In this document: piece after piece, positions 18,057-28,050 of the stretch
Layout: each line of letters starts with the position of its first letter
Position numbering within the stretch: position 1 is the first letter of the stretch
Origin: Bryopsis sp. KO-2023
Lineage: Eukaryota; Chlorophyta; Ulvophyceae; Bryopsidales; Bryopsidaceae
Assembly: GCA_030272585.1 (NCBI GenBank)
Contig: BSYQ01000012.1
Coordinates: forward strand, 1,240,001 to 1,304,000
Direction: 5' to 3'
DNA: 64,000 nucleotides
Position numbers and translations under genes: made by a program
The notes under the pieces: generated by a model
The model's database searches: none
Told to the model about the DNA's origin: nothing
Seen by the model: the letters and a program-made list of their open reading frames with translations, nothing else

Positions 18057-21000
18057 TCAAACCTTCGCTTGTGATCTCCTTCGGGTCGTGCGAGGTGGTA
18101 CAATCGATTGTGCTTGAGATTGGTGAAACTCGTCAACCAATTCTCGCGCGTGCACGACATTCTGTTCCGGTTCCCATGAGTTGTGCTCATGACCGTATCC
18201 AACCCATTTCACTAGGAATTCTGTGTAGCATTTCTTGCCCCTACGTCGCTCTCTGCGATCAAGAATGCGCTCAACCTCCCATTCCAAGTCACCTTCAATC
18301 TCGATAGGTGGCGGGGGTTGCACAGTTCCTTTAGCCCAATATGGCTTCAAGAGTGAAGCATGGAACACCGGATGTATGGGCAAAGTATCAGGAAGCTTTA
18401 TTTTGAAAGCAACCTCATTTATTTGACGCTCGATAGGGAAAGGTCCTACCCATTTCGGCGTTAATTTCCGCGATCCTGGATGCTTTAACCTTAAGTTCCT
18501 TGCATCAAGGAGAACAAGGTCTCCAACCTTGATCTCTACAGGAGCCCGGTGACGATCAGCTTGAGCTTTATAGCGTTGCTGAGCCGCCTGAAGGCGTTTC
18601 TTTGCCTCAACAATCCCTTCTCGGATTTCACTCGTCATTTTCTGAACTTCTGGTACAGCGACCTGCTTTGGTCCTTTTCTAGGGATCTGAGCAGTCAATG
18701 CTGTCCATGGATCTTTTCCATAGTTCAGGAAGAAGGGTGTTTCTCCAGTTGCTTCTGATCTTGAGTTATTTATTGCAAACTCAACAACCGGTAATAAATC
18801 AGCCCAATTTCTTTGGGAAGGCCCCACAAAGTGGCGAAGAGTATCTTGCATCACTTTGTTCATCGCTTCGGTTTGCCCATCTGTTTCTGGATGATAAGCC
18901 GAAGAAAGGGCTTGACTGATTTCCCATTTATCACACAACTCCCTAAAGAAGTGTGAGACAAATCTTGGATCTCTATCTGTGACCAATTTCTTTGGCATGC
19001 CATGAGCTTTGAAAACATGGTTCACAAAGAGATTTGCTGCCTCAGCTGCACCACAATCCGTTCGAGTTGCAGCGAGATGTACCATTTTGGTTAACATGTC
19101 CACAAAGACAAGGATTGCATCATAACCTGCTCCACTAGATGGTGGGAGGTGAGTGACAAAATCCATCGAAACATTTTCCCATTGTGCATTCGGAATAGAC
19201 AAGGGTTTTAGGGGACCTTGAGGCTTTCTTCGCCTACCCTTGTGCCTTTGGCATGAATCACATCCTTGCACATATGATCTGATATGGTCCTCCATCTGAG
19301 GCCACCAAAAATGTCTCTTGATTTGCCGTAAAGTCTTAGCCACACCAAAGTGTCCACTATAGACTGTACTATGGCAATCATGGATTATATCCTGTCTCAA
19401 TGTTCCAAAATTTGGTACAGCCAGCACATTACCATTCCACCAGTAACCATCTTGATATTGTAACACCTGGGCAGCTTCCAGTGTGTCATACCAAGGGTCC
19501 TTAGTGTACCCTTCAGTCAACCTATCTATCAACTGGGTATAATAACCCTGAGGCGGAGATGGGTCCACAGAGTCCCGCCGGCTAGAAACCAAGCCACGTG
19601 ATCTCCCGGTCTCGCATAATACTCCAATAGATGGTGAGCAAGACGGTATCCGCGACAAGGGATCAGCCACGTTTACCCGTCCCGGTCTATACTCCCATTC
19701 AAATTGGAATTCATGGAGTAATGCTAACCAGCGAACCTGCCGTCGATTCAAGGTCGATTGGGAATGGAAAAATGTGTTTGGACTATGGTCTGTGATTACT
19801 TTGAATTTGCTATCAGCCAAGTAGCATCTCCATAGTTGAAGTGCATAAACTGTAGCATACATTTCTTGATCACTTGTAGACCAATTCAATTGTGGGCCGG
19901 CAAGCTTTCTACTCTCATATGCAATGGGATGTCCCTCTTGAAGGAGAACTGCCCCTATTGCATTGTTAGAAGCATCCGTAATTACTTCAAAGGGTTTGGT
20001 AAAATCCGGCATAGCCAAGCAAGGTGCTTCTGTTAATGCCTTCTTCACCCCCTCAAAAGCGGCCTCACAAGCTGGAGTCCAATCCCATGTCTGTTGCTTT
20101 TTAAGCAAATCAGTGAGAGGTGATGCCAAAGAAGAATAACCCTGGACGAACTTACGAAAATAATTGGCAAGCCCGAGGAACGATCTCAAATCGTGTACCC
20201 CTTGTGGACGAGGCCATTCTCGTACTTTATGCGTTTTTCGAGGGTCTACAGAGATACCTTTGCGACCTACAATGAAGCCAAGGTAATGTAACTCTGTTTT
20301 GTTAAAGTCACATTTGGACTGCTTAAGGAACAATTTATGTTCTCTTAATCTTTGCATCACGGCTCGTACATGGGCCACATGTTCCTCTGGTGTTTTTGAG
20401 TAAATCAAAATGTCATCAAGGTAAATCAAGACATATTTGCCTATCATTCCTTGAAACACATGATTCATCAGTGTTTGAAACACTGCCGGAGCGTTCGTTA
20501 ATCCCATTGGGAGAACCCGGTACTCAAATAATCCAAAAGGCGTTTTAAAGGCGGTTTTGGGGATGTCTTCCTCTTTGACTCTCATTTGCCAATAACCGGC
20601 TCTGAGGTCAAGAGATGTGAAGCATCTCGCGCCTTGTAACTGATCAAGAAGGTCATCAATCCGCGGGATCGGGAACTGATTCTTGATAGTTACTTTATTT
20701 AAACCCCTATAGTCAATGCACATCCGGAAACCTCCATCCTTTTTAGGAACAAAGAGGACCGGAGCGCCCCATGGACTAGCACTCGGCTGAATTAATTTTT
20801 TGGATAAGAGTTCGGACAACTGGTCCTCTATCTCTTTCCTTTCAGCAGGGGTGTATCTAAATAAGGGTCTATTGACCGGACGCGTTCCCTCGACCAAAGG
20901 GATATCCGCTGCCACTGCCCTTTCAGGAGGATATTCCGCCAAACCAGAAATAAACAAATCATCAAAGTCCTTCAACAGAGCTTCCATTTGCTCCTCTGGA

Positions 21001-23153
21001 ACTTTGTCTGATTCACTCGTTTCATCCGCCAATTTCAGATGGGATGATATCTCTTCCATCTCACGAACTACCAACAAAATAGGTTTTATTGAAGTATCTT
21101 TCAACTTCCTTTTCACCTGTGGTATCGAGAGTAGAGATGCAACCTGTTTTTGGGGAATATCTTTACCCGTAGCTTTGGGTAATAATCCCTGACGAAGCAA
21201 TATTCGTTGATGGGATGAAGTCGTTAAAGCGCACTTCTTTTCAAAGAAGTCTAAAACCGCTTTACGCTTCTGCAACCACGTATCACCAAGTATAATATCA
21301 AACCGATCTAGAAGATCCAACACCAAACAATCAAGCTTCTCTCGATAGCCTTGAATTTTCAGTGTGATCTTTGTCTCTCCCATTATATCAATATTATCCC
21401 CATTTGCCAACTCAGCCTGTGATCCAACGGTAGCTCGATAAGCTATCCCATTTTGTTCACAAAACTGTTTGGACAGGAAGGCTAATCCTTTAGCTCCTGA
21501 ATCCAAAAGACAATGGGCTGGGATTCCACTCAAGAGGCCCTCAAAATGCATTGCAAGCTTATCTTGCATGAGAAGCTCTGTTGCTTCCTCTGGCATTTTG
21601 GGTACGGGTGGATCATAGAACACATTCACGGGCCAAGGAATGCCAGGAAGTCTTTTCCGACTTTTCCCCTTTTTGGCTGTGAATAAAACTGTTCCCTTCT
21701 TGTATTGTGCAATCAATCTCATTGAGGTCAAGGCTGGATGCAACTCTTTAGACCTTACTGGAACAAGAATGCAACAAGAAGTATCATGGGGAGATCTCTT
21801 CTTTGCGAGAAGATAGTGATCGAGATATTTGTTGATATCCTTGAAAGGAGGATTCAACCACACATGCTGTCCACCTAAATCTCTTTCCAGAAATTCAGAA
21901 GGTGTGCAAAATGTATTACATAAGGCACTGTTCACATCCGAACACCCATCCAACGTAAATACGCGGCCTGAAAGTGTCTCAAGACGTTGGAACTCCGCCC
22001 TTGTAATTCCTTGGTGAGAATCTTCTCTCTCATCCCTAAATTCCACAGAAGATTTCATTTCTTCACTTTTTTGACTTCTGGTCAAGATTGGTGCAAGAAA
22101 AGCATCACAATCAATGTCCATTGGGTCAATTGTGGAATGTGGATTCAGATTCTTCTGATCTCTCAATTGTGTCCACTCAAGTGGGACTTCACAAGAACTG
22201 AGGTTCACCTTTTTCGACTGACCACACTTATGGCCTCTTGCCCATGGTTCCCCACAAAACCAGCATAAGCCAGCTTTCTTGCGAGCCTCCCTCTCACTCT
22301 CGGTCAACCGTACCACCGGTCTTCGTGAGGGCTGAGTGCCACTTTGAGCTTTAAGCCTTGGTTGCTTAGGCTGATGCCTCTTCTTACTTCCTTTGGCTGG
22401 ATCTGAGAAGGTAGTTTCCATACCTCTCTTTTTAGCCTTCCGGTCCGTAGTTTTCAACGGAAAACGAGCATCGTGACCCGGGGCTTTAGCCAACACATAC
22501 GTTCGCAAGGCTGAGTAGCTTCTCCATTCCCGACCAAGTGTATCAGTCTCCACTTGTTTGCACAAGTGTGGATGGAGGCCCCTCAGAAGGATCCAACACT
22601 TGGTAGTGTCGTCCATTGGCTCTTTTCGCATTGCTAAGTGAGCATCCACAAAGCGTACGAAGCCAGGAGTATCGACCTTCTGGTCAATATGATCCTTGCA
22701 GGAAGTAAGGGCATTATTTATGGAGTAATCTGTGGCAAGATCTCCAAATGTGCCATCTTCCAGGACTTGGCAGAATTTTTCCCAAGATAAAGACCCGTCC
22801 TCGAGTTCTTCCTTGGGTACCCTGGCCAATAAATGTCGGCGGGGTTTTGATCCGAGGAAAGTAGGTGCAATCACTCCCCACTCCTCTCTTGGGACTTTTG
22901 CTGCCCTGAAGTACATGGCTAACTCCAAACGGAATTCTGGCCACGGGACTTTGCCCTGGTACTTTTCAGGTTTATCAGCAGTCACTCTTCTGGTTTTGCC
23001 CAGGCTAGCATCTTTCTCTTCTTTGGTCACTTCAGACCTGAGAGTGCTAGGGGACTGTGGTCCCTCTGTTCTTTCACTTGGAGAGTCCTCATTGACTTCC
23101 TCCAGAACAGACCCTTCTTCTAAGGCAAGTACCTCTTGTTCTTCTTGACTCAT
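18057..23153 (-). CDS. Element C Gag-Pol polyprotein with adenine-methyltransferase-like (Dam-like) domain
   Basis: 1698 aa from the ATG at 23153 (the open frame extends two codons upstream without another ATG). Approximate order: acidic N-terminus; Gag capsid-like 60-235; zinc knuckle CWFC-GEPWARGH-KC (~297-310); a domain at ~396-513 with FTLDGCSD, FCTPSEFLERDL, VWLNPPF and a CILVPV strand, matching the order of motifs in phage Dam N6-adenine methyltransferases; protease DSG (~551); RT with YLDDIL (~911); RNase H (VITDASNNAIGAVL, ~1057); integrase HHCC (HDCHSTVYSGH..C..C, ~1258-1305), D,D,E core; chromodomain (FLVKWVGYGHEHNSWEPE) near the C-terminus. Gag and Pol are fused without frameshift. 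Other elements here lack the Dam-like domain. Catalysis by it is unproven: NPPF replaces the usual DPPY-type motif. Confidence 0.93.
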   Translation of the reverse strand: MSQEEQEVLALEEGSVLEEVNEDSPSERTEGPQSPSTLRSEVTKEEKDASLGKTRRVTADKPEKYQGKVPWPEFRLELAMYFRAAKVPREEWGVIAPTFLGSKPRRHLLARVPKEELEDGSLSWEKFCQVLEDGTFGDLATDYSINNALTSCKDHIDQKVDTPGFVRFVDAHLAMRKEPMDDTTKCWILLRGLHPHLCKQVETDTLGREWRSYSALRTYVLAKAPGHDARFPLKTTDRKAKKRGMETTFSDPAKGSKKRHQPKQPRLKAQSGTQPSRRPVVRLTESEREARKKAGLCWFCGEPWARGHKCGQSKKVNLSSCEVPLEWTQLRDQKNLNPHSTIDPMDIDCDAFLAPILTRSQKSEEMKSSVEFRDEREDSHQGITRAEFQRLETLSGRVFTLDGCSDVNSALCNTFCTPSEFLERDLGGQHVWLNPPFKDINKYLDHYLLAKKRSPHDTSCCILVPVRSKELHPALTSMRLIAQYKKGTVLFTAKKGKSRKRLPGIPWPVNVFYDPPVPKMPEEATELLMQDKLAMHFEGLLSGIPAHCLLDSGAKGLAFLSKQFCEQNGIAYRATVGSQAELANGDNIDIMGETKITLKIQGYREKLDCLVLDLLDRFDIILGDTWLQKRKAVLDFFEKKCALTTSSHQRILLRQGLLPKATGKDIPQKQVASLLSIPQVKRKLKDTSIKPILLVVREMEEISSHLKLADETSESDKVPEEQMEALLKDFDDLFISGLAEYPPERAVAADIPLVEGTRPVNRPLFRYTPAERKEIEDQLSELLSKKLIQPSASPWGAPVLFVPKKDGGFRMCIDYRGLNKVTIKNQFPIPRIDDLLDQLQGARCFTSLDLRAGYWQMRVKEEDIPKTAFKTPFGLFEYRVLPMGLTNAPAVFQTLMNHVFQGMIGKYVLIYLDDILIYSKTPEEHVAHVRAVMQRLREHKLFLKQSKCDFNKTELHYLGFIVGRKGISVDPRKTHKVREWPRPQGVHDLRSFLGLANYFRKFVQGYSSLASPLTDLLKKQQTWDWTPACEAAFEGVKKALTEAPCLAMPDFTKPFEVITDASNNAIGAVLLQEGHPIAYESRKLAGPQLNWSTSDQEMYATVYALQLWRCYLADSKFKVITDHSPNTFFHSQSTLNRRQVRWLALLHEFQFEWEYRPGRVNVADPLSRIPSCSPSIGVLCETGRSRGLVSSRRDSVDPSPPQGYYTQLIDRLTEGYTKDPWYDTLEAAQVLQYQDGYWWNGNVLAVPNFGTLRQDIIHDCHSTVYSGHFGVAKTLRQIKRHFWWPQMEDHIRSYVQGCDSCQRHKGRRRKPQGPLKPLSIPNAQWENVSMDFVTHLPPSSGAGYDAILVFVDMLTKMVHLAATRTDCGAAEAANLFVNHVFKAHGMPKKLVTDRDPRFVSHFFRELCDKWEISQALSSAYHPETDGQTEAMNKVMQDTLRHFVGPSQRNWADLLPVVEFAINNSRSEATGETPFFLNYGKDPWTALTAQIPRKGPKQVAVPEVQKMTSEIREGIVEAKKRLQAAQQRYKAQADRHRAPVEIKVGDLVLLDARNLRLKHPGSRKLTPKWVGPFPIERQINEVAFKIKLPDTLPIHPVFHASLLKPYWAKGTVQPPPPIEIEGDLEWEVERILDRRERRRGKKCYTEFLVKWVGYGHEHNSWEPEQNVVHARELVDEFHQSQAQSIVPPRTTRRRSQAKV

Positions 23154-23159
23154 GGTCAC

Positions 23160-23489
23160 TTTTTATTTTGGTTTCCTTTGGACACAACCCCAACACAGCA
23201 ACAAGACTGGAAAATTTGCCCAAAACTCTGAAACCCAACTTTTTTTTCGTCTTACTAGCCCTTCGAGGACCTCTTGGGTCTCCTCGAACTCACAGAACTA
23301 GCTTTCCACCGATTCAGAAAACAAACCCTAACTTTGTCGGGCTGTAACTTTCCACTGACAACTCCGATTGACCTCAAACAAGCTTCAAACGAAGCGCCCT
23401 GTTTTCGGCTTACTTTTAGACTCCTGTTTTGTCCAATTCCGAGTTTTTATGGCGTACTTATGCGTCAAAACGTGACGCGCTCTCTTCCT
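23160..23489 (-). other. Element C 5' leader
   Basis: About 330 bp between the PBS and the Gag-Pol ATG. No conserved ORF in sense orientation. Probably untranslated leader and packaging region. Confidence 0.6.
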
Positions 23490-23501
23490 GCTCCGAAACC
23501 A
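23490..23501 (-). promoter_or_regulatory. Element C primer-binding site
   Basis: TGGTTTCGGAGC on the minus strand, two bases after the 5' LTR end. It ends in the complement of a tRNA CCA tail. Same 12-mer in A, B, D, E and G. Confidence 0.85.
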
Positions 23502-23503
23502 AC

Positions 23504-23739
23504 TGTTACAAAAACCTCCCAGAACCCTCCCTCGAAGCCTCCTTAACCCATCAAACCCCCACTCATTGATGGGACCCTTGACTAATGTCATTAGGGCGAG
23601 GCACCAGGGTTCTTGAGCTATAGGATCTCCTATTGGGATCCTATGGACCTTAAGCTCTGACTAGGCTATCACTAGTGCCCATAGCTAGTCTGTAGCTCTA
23701 GCTAGTGCTTACTAGACATCTCGGTGATCACTTGTAACA
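23504..23739 (-). repeat. Element C 5' LTR
   Basis: 236 bp, identical by eye to 17675-17910. Outer edge abuts TSD ATGAC. Confidence 0.95.
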
Positions 23740-26643
23740 ATGACCCACTTCACCGCAGATGTAACATGCGCCTCCGCCTCTAGCTCCGCCTTGTTGCTGC
23801 CTTCCGCCACCACCTCGATTTCGTCCGCCACCTCGTCTTCCGCCTCTTCCGCGGCCACGGCCGCCGCCACCTCTGTTGCCTCCTCCCATTTGCTGATTTT
23901 GATCTTGGGGTGGAGGTGGTGGTTGCGGTTGCTGACCTTGCATTTGCTGGTTCTGATCAGCTTTGGGCTTGTTTTTCCAATTCCAGTTCCATCGCCCTCG
24001 TCCGCGACCACGTCCGCGGTTGTTTTGAGATTGGCTACCCAACGAATCGATTCTTTCGGCAGTGACTATCGCCGCTTCCACTCCTTCTGTCACCATTGTA
24101 ACAACTTGATGTCGGATCTGGGGCCGTAGTCCGTCAACAAACGTCAAGTACTGCTCCTCCTCCGTCATATTCGGAATTCTGAGTATGAGATCCCGAAATG
24201 CGTTAATGTAGGAACGAACAGTCCCTGTTTGTTGAAGTTTCCGCAGCTTCCTACGCGAAACATCGGACATTCTTGTAGGTTCAAAAGCAATAGCTAACTC
24301 TTCCACAAGTTGTACCCAGTCCTGGAACATCGGACGAACTCCTTCCCGAATCCGCATCTCTTGCATATTCCGCCATGTGGCGGCTGAACCAGAGAGATTT
24401 GTGCGGAATACTTTAAGCCAAACAGACTCATCCAAATCATAAACTTTACAGAAGTTGGTGAGTTCTGCCTGCCAATCCCGAATCCAGCGATCTCCAGCGC
24501 CAGTATACGGTTTCGGCATCGGGAATTTGACCGCATTGGGAATGTGAAGCAAACGATTTTCTGGACGTGCATAGCCCATAAAATCTGGGACCCCACCTGG
24601 GGGACCAGGAGGTCCGCCTCCTCCGCCACCTCCACCACCACCATCTCCAGGACCGCCTCCTGGGTTCCTAGATGGTCCTTCTCTTCCTCCACCAATATGT
24701 GGTCCAGGTGCAGACCCACGGCCACTTCTGTCCGATGGGCCTCCGCCACTTCCATCACCGGAACCATCATCATCTCCACCTCCGCCTCCTCCGCCTCCTC
24801 CGCCTGCGCGTTGAGGAATACGCGGATAGGATCCCCATCCAACATAGGGGTTTCCGGATGATGGAGCTCCGTATACATTCACGGAGTGACCTAAGATAGA
24901 AGGCCGAATGTATGATGCTCCCATGGCATAATAGCCGGGTGGTGAAATCATTGATGGATGTGATAACACTGGCTGAGAAACTGGTGGTGGCATGGGTAAT
25001 GTTCTAGGTGGCTCGGGTGACGTGGTTGTTGGAGTTGTCAGCGGAACAGTTTGTACCACGGGAGAAGCCTGCGTACGCTGTGGCGGTTGTACTGGCTGTA
25101 ATACCGCTGGTGGTCTTGTATTTGGTGTTTGTCCAAACACAGCGCTAGGCCTCACGATCGGCCTAGGTACATTTCCCTGTCCGCTGATTGCACTGCCTCG
25201 CCCCACTCCATGAATAATGACTGGGGGTGATGCAGGTCGGGTAATCGGTCTATTTGCCCGCGGGAATACTGGTGGTATTGGCGGGAAACCTACCGAATCC
25301 GGGGCAAAGCCGGATGAGGTTTGGGGCGGTTGACTGAATGGAACTTGTACTTCGGCCAAGCTTGGTGGTTGTGCCACCGTTCTGGTTCCCGCTCCCGCCA
25401 TAGCAGCCACAAGAGGTGTTTGTTGAGCAGCGGATGCCATTTGTGTGGCAACTGCTGCAGCATCTTTCTTCCGCCAAAACTCAAAATTCGACGTGAACTT
25501 TGTGTCCGCTACATCCTCAAACACCTTCTTTAGCTCTTGCGCTGTTTCCGGATCTTGTAGCATTTCTTGTAGCATTTCCCGCGGCTCTCTGCTCCTTGTT
25601 GAGCTTCTCGATCTGCTTCTCCTTGAAGACCGACTTTGACTTCTTTTCAACTCCTCCATTTCCGCTTGTAATCTAGCCGCCGCTTCTTTCGCAGCCGCTG
25701 CCTCCTTTAACAAATAGGCTACTTCCGCATGATGCTGTATCTGAAAACTTTCCGCTTTTTCTTGCGTCTCTTTGAGATCATACTTAACACGAGCGATTTC
25801 CTTGAACTGTTTATCTTGACCCGCATCCATTTCTGCCTGGGTCTCTCTCAGTTCTTGTTGAACCGTATCCAACCCCCAAAGGGCGTCGTTATATTGCCGG
25901 TCATACTCTTCTTCGAGTTTCTTCCTTTTTTCGTCCGTGTCAGCCACTTGTTCAGCCAATATCCGCTGAGCCTCTTTGGCTTCGTCCACCTCTTTCTGGG
26001 CGACATCACGGATATTCGCCAAGCCAGCTTCCATTTGGCTGAGCCTCCCCTTGGCTGCAGCATCCAGATCTTGTATCCGCTCATCCAACCTCTCACTGAG
26101 CTGTCCTTCGATCTGGTGATGGCGGGACTGTAGAGTAGAGTCCAACACATCATGTACTTGGGAAGCCATGCTTGAACAAGCTCCCTCCATCCGACTATCA
26201 AGGTGCTCGGCGACCTGGGCTGTCCGCTGGGCAGCCTCCTCGGACAATTGGCTGTATAACCGCTCTTGCGATTCATGGAGGTCGCGCTCCTGCAGGCCAT
26301 CGTTGTGCACGTGCAGGGTCTGGTTATGCACGTTTACTTGGCTCTGTTGCAGGTGCTGCGTTTGTTGATTGATGAAGACTCCTGGCTCTTCTTCCATCTC
26401 CTCATCAAACTCCGGGCCAATGTCCGCTTCCTCATCGCCTGCCTCCTCCACCATGTCCGGGTGCGCGGGGACACCGTATGCCTGTAAAGGCTGGTCCATT
26501 TCTGCCTGTATCGGCAGTCCGACAGCAGGTAATTCCTGAGCGACGATCAGCGGATATAGCGGCGGGCCATCTGGGGCGTCGCGCTCTTGCTGATTGTCTT
26601 CGATACCGTATTCCAGGTATAGCTGCTCGTCGTTTCCGCTCAT
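23740..26643 (-). CDS. Element B Gag (3' end displaced by element C)
   Basis: ATG at 26643 (MSGNDEQLY). About 967 aa remain before the element C junction. Acidic N-terminus, then a long coiled coil (~residues 115-345) with a Ser/Arg patch, a Pro/Thr-rich region, a Gly/Asp tract (residues ~630-690), a Ty3-type capsid domain (RWIRDWQAELTNFCKVY ... YLTFVDGLRPQIRHQV), RGG boxes, and the first half of a CCHC knuckle (CYICGEVGH). The C insertion falls inside the knuckle; its last Cys is encoded on the far side (about 17655-17670), followed by the gag stop in the -1 overlap with Pol. The insertion therefore uncouples Gag from Pol. Role: virus-like particle coat and RNA binding. Confidence 0.88.
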
Positions 26644-27131
26644 GGTGGATGTCTTGATTCGTCGGCGGTAGAATCACGTGTCCGTTTGGTGGATTCCGTT
26701 GGCGGGTAATCCACGTGACTAATTGGTCACTCTTTGTCAGCGGTTTCTGGCAGCGGTTTCTGGCACGTAACTTCTGGCGGAAACGTATTCGTCCGCAGAA
26801 ACGTCCGCTGGCAGACTCGTTTTGTCCGCTCTGCGGTAACCGCGTTCAGTGTCGACAACTCTCCGACAAACGGAAGTACTACTACGCCGTGCTGTGGTCG
26901 TAGCGTCCAAGGATCTATAGATCCTGTGATCTTGAGAGGGATGATCGAGCGCAGCAACGTGCGTTCTCTTTCGTCCAGCGTTTGGTTGGTGCGCAGCAAC
27001 ACAAAGTAGGTTCCAGACACGAGGGGAAACCTTCTTCGACCTAGCCGACCCTGATCTTTTGCACCTCGACTGCAAAATCTCCTGTCGATCTCTTCCACTA
27101 AGTAGACTCGACTTGCAGGAAGGGTGCTTCG
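26644..27131 (-). other. Element B 5' leader
   Basis: About 490 bp between PBS and gag ATG. Rich in GTCCGCTG/GCGGAAAC words. No supported ORF; presumed untranslated and packaging region. Confidence 0.5.
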
Positions 27132-27143
27132 GCTCCGAAACCA
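27132..27143 (-). promoter_or_regulatory. Element B primer-binding site
   Basis: TGGTTTCGGAGC (minus strand), three bases from the LTR edge. Confidence 0.85.
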
Positions 27144-27146
27144 GTT

Positions 27147-27320
27147 TGTTAGGTCCCTGAAGGTTTTAGTGAGTCGTTGCTGGAGTTGAGACTGGGGTCA
27201 CACACTTTCACAAACCAGAGAATTAATTTTACAAGTGTTCTCTCTGAACTTAACCCCCTAGAACCCGTACTAACCCGTACTACACACTCGTACTGCAAAA
27301 TGAGTGCGATCAACGTATCA
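27147..27320 (-). repeat. Element B 5' LTR
   Basis: 174 bp. One mismatch to the 3' LTR. Flanked by TSD TCCGC at 27321-27325. Confidence 0.93.
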
Positions 27321-28050
27321 TCCGCTTTCATTCTGCATTTCAGCCCTCCTATTTTAACTCGGAGATTATTATAGCTGCCAGCTAGTTCTTTGATATCTCC
27401 GTTTGCCAACATTGCTCTCTTTGAGCTTGGTGTAACAGACAACCCGAGATCACGCGCTACCTTATCATTGATATAGTTTGCGGTACTTCCACAATCAATG
27501 AATGCATAAAGATCCGTGGTCTTGATCCGTGCTTTTACTTCGTACCCTCTCACAGGCACTTCTTGAATTTTTAACAGAGGGCATGTGTCACCCTTGGTTG
27601 ATGAAGTTGATCGAACTTCTGACACATTAACTCGCTCTGTGGTAGACCGCTGGGTTGTTTCTGACCCACTATCGTCTACGTCTGCAGGCAGGGACTCCTG
27701 TAGACTATTCTGCGACTCCAATGAGCCCACAGATTCACTAACAGAGGGAAGAGATGCAGATGACGCATGAGGCGCGTCCATCTCATCCGGTGTGCTTTCC
27801 TTCTGTTCATTTTTCCAATCGCAGTTGTCATGTGCCGATTGGGTAGATGTGGAGAGTGTCTCTGTTCTCTCTTCACTCGGTGTACTAGTCCGCTCCTCAG
27901 GTTTTCCGCTGTGAGTACTGTTAACCTTTTTCGAGGCATCTACTTTTGATCTATGCTTCCTACGCCGCCTACGAACTCTGTTTCTCTTACGACGTTTGCG
28001 TCGGCCAGGCTCAGACGAAGCAGTTTCCTGCCTGGCAGTCAGTTTAACAT
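27321..28050 (-). pseudogene. Element A Pol, N-terminal part
   Basis: Basic N-terminus in the -1 frame after gag, then the in-frame segment from the ATG at 27781 (MDAPHASS) with the protease active site IDCGSTANY. The frame runs to KMKAD, where element B is inserted; the protease resumes at 11085. Very similar to G Pol residues 1-154. The basic RRKRR(K)-type stretch lies near 27960-28010. Confidence 0.85.

Larger units (their letters stand above)
17675..23739 (-). mobile_element. Element C: intact Ty3/Gypsy chromovirus with Dam-like domain
   Basis: 6065-bp minus-strand element inserted into the gag/pol junction of B, at the zinc knuckle. Flanked by a perfect 5-bp TSD ATGAC (17670-17674 and 23740-23744). 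LTRs are identical, so insertion is recent. PBS at 23490-23501, one long Gag-Pol ORF, PPT AAGGAGGGGGCAC just before the 3' LTR (complement of 17911-17923). Confidence 0.95.
11091..27320 (-). mobile_element. Element B: Ty3/Gypsy chromovirus with ORF3, split by element C
   Basis: Minus-strand element in the protease region of A, flanked by a perfect 5-bp TSD TCCGC (11086-11090 and 27321-27325). LTRs are 174 bp and differ at one position (T/A at base 14). Order: 5' LTR, PBS, Gag 26643-23740, [element C], Pol 17631-13522, ORF3 13200-11266, palindrome, poly-G tract, 3' LTR. Own length without C is about 10.16 kb. Apart from the C insertion the ORFs look intact. Confidence 0.92.

Noticed and set aside
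23740..24129. Ser/Ala-rich plus-strand ORFs opposite B Gag
   Set aside because: Antisense of RGG and Gly-rich coding sequence.
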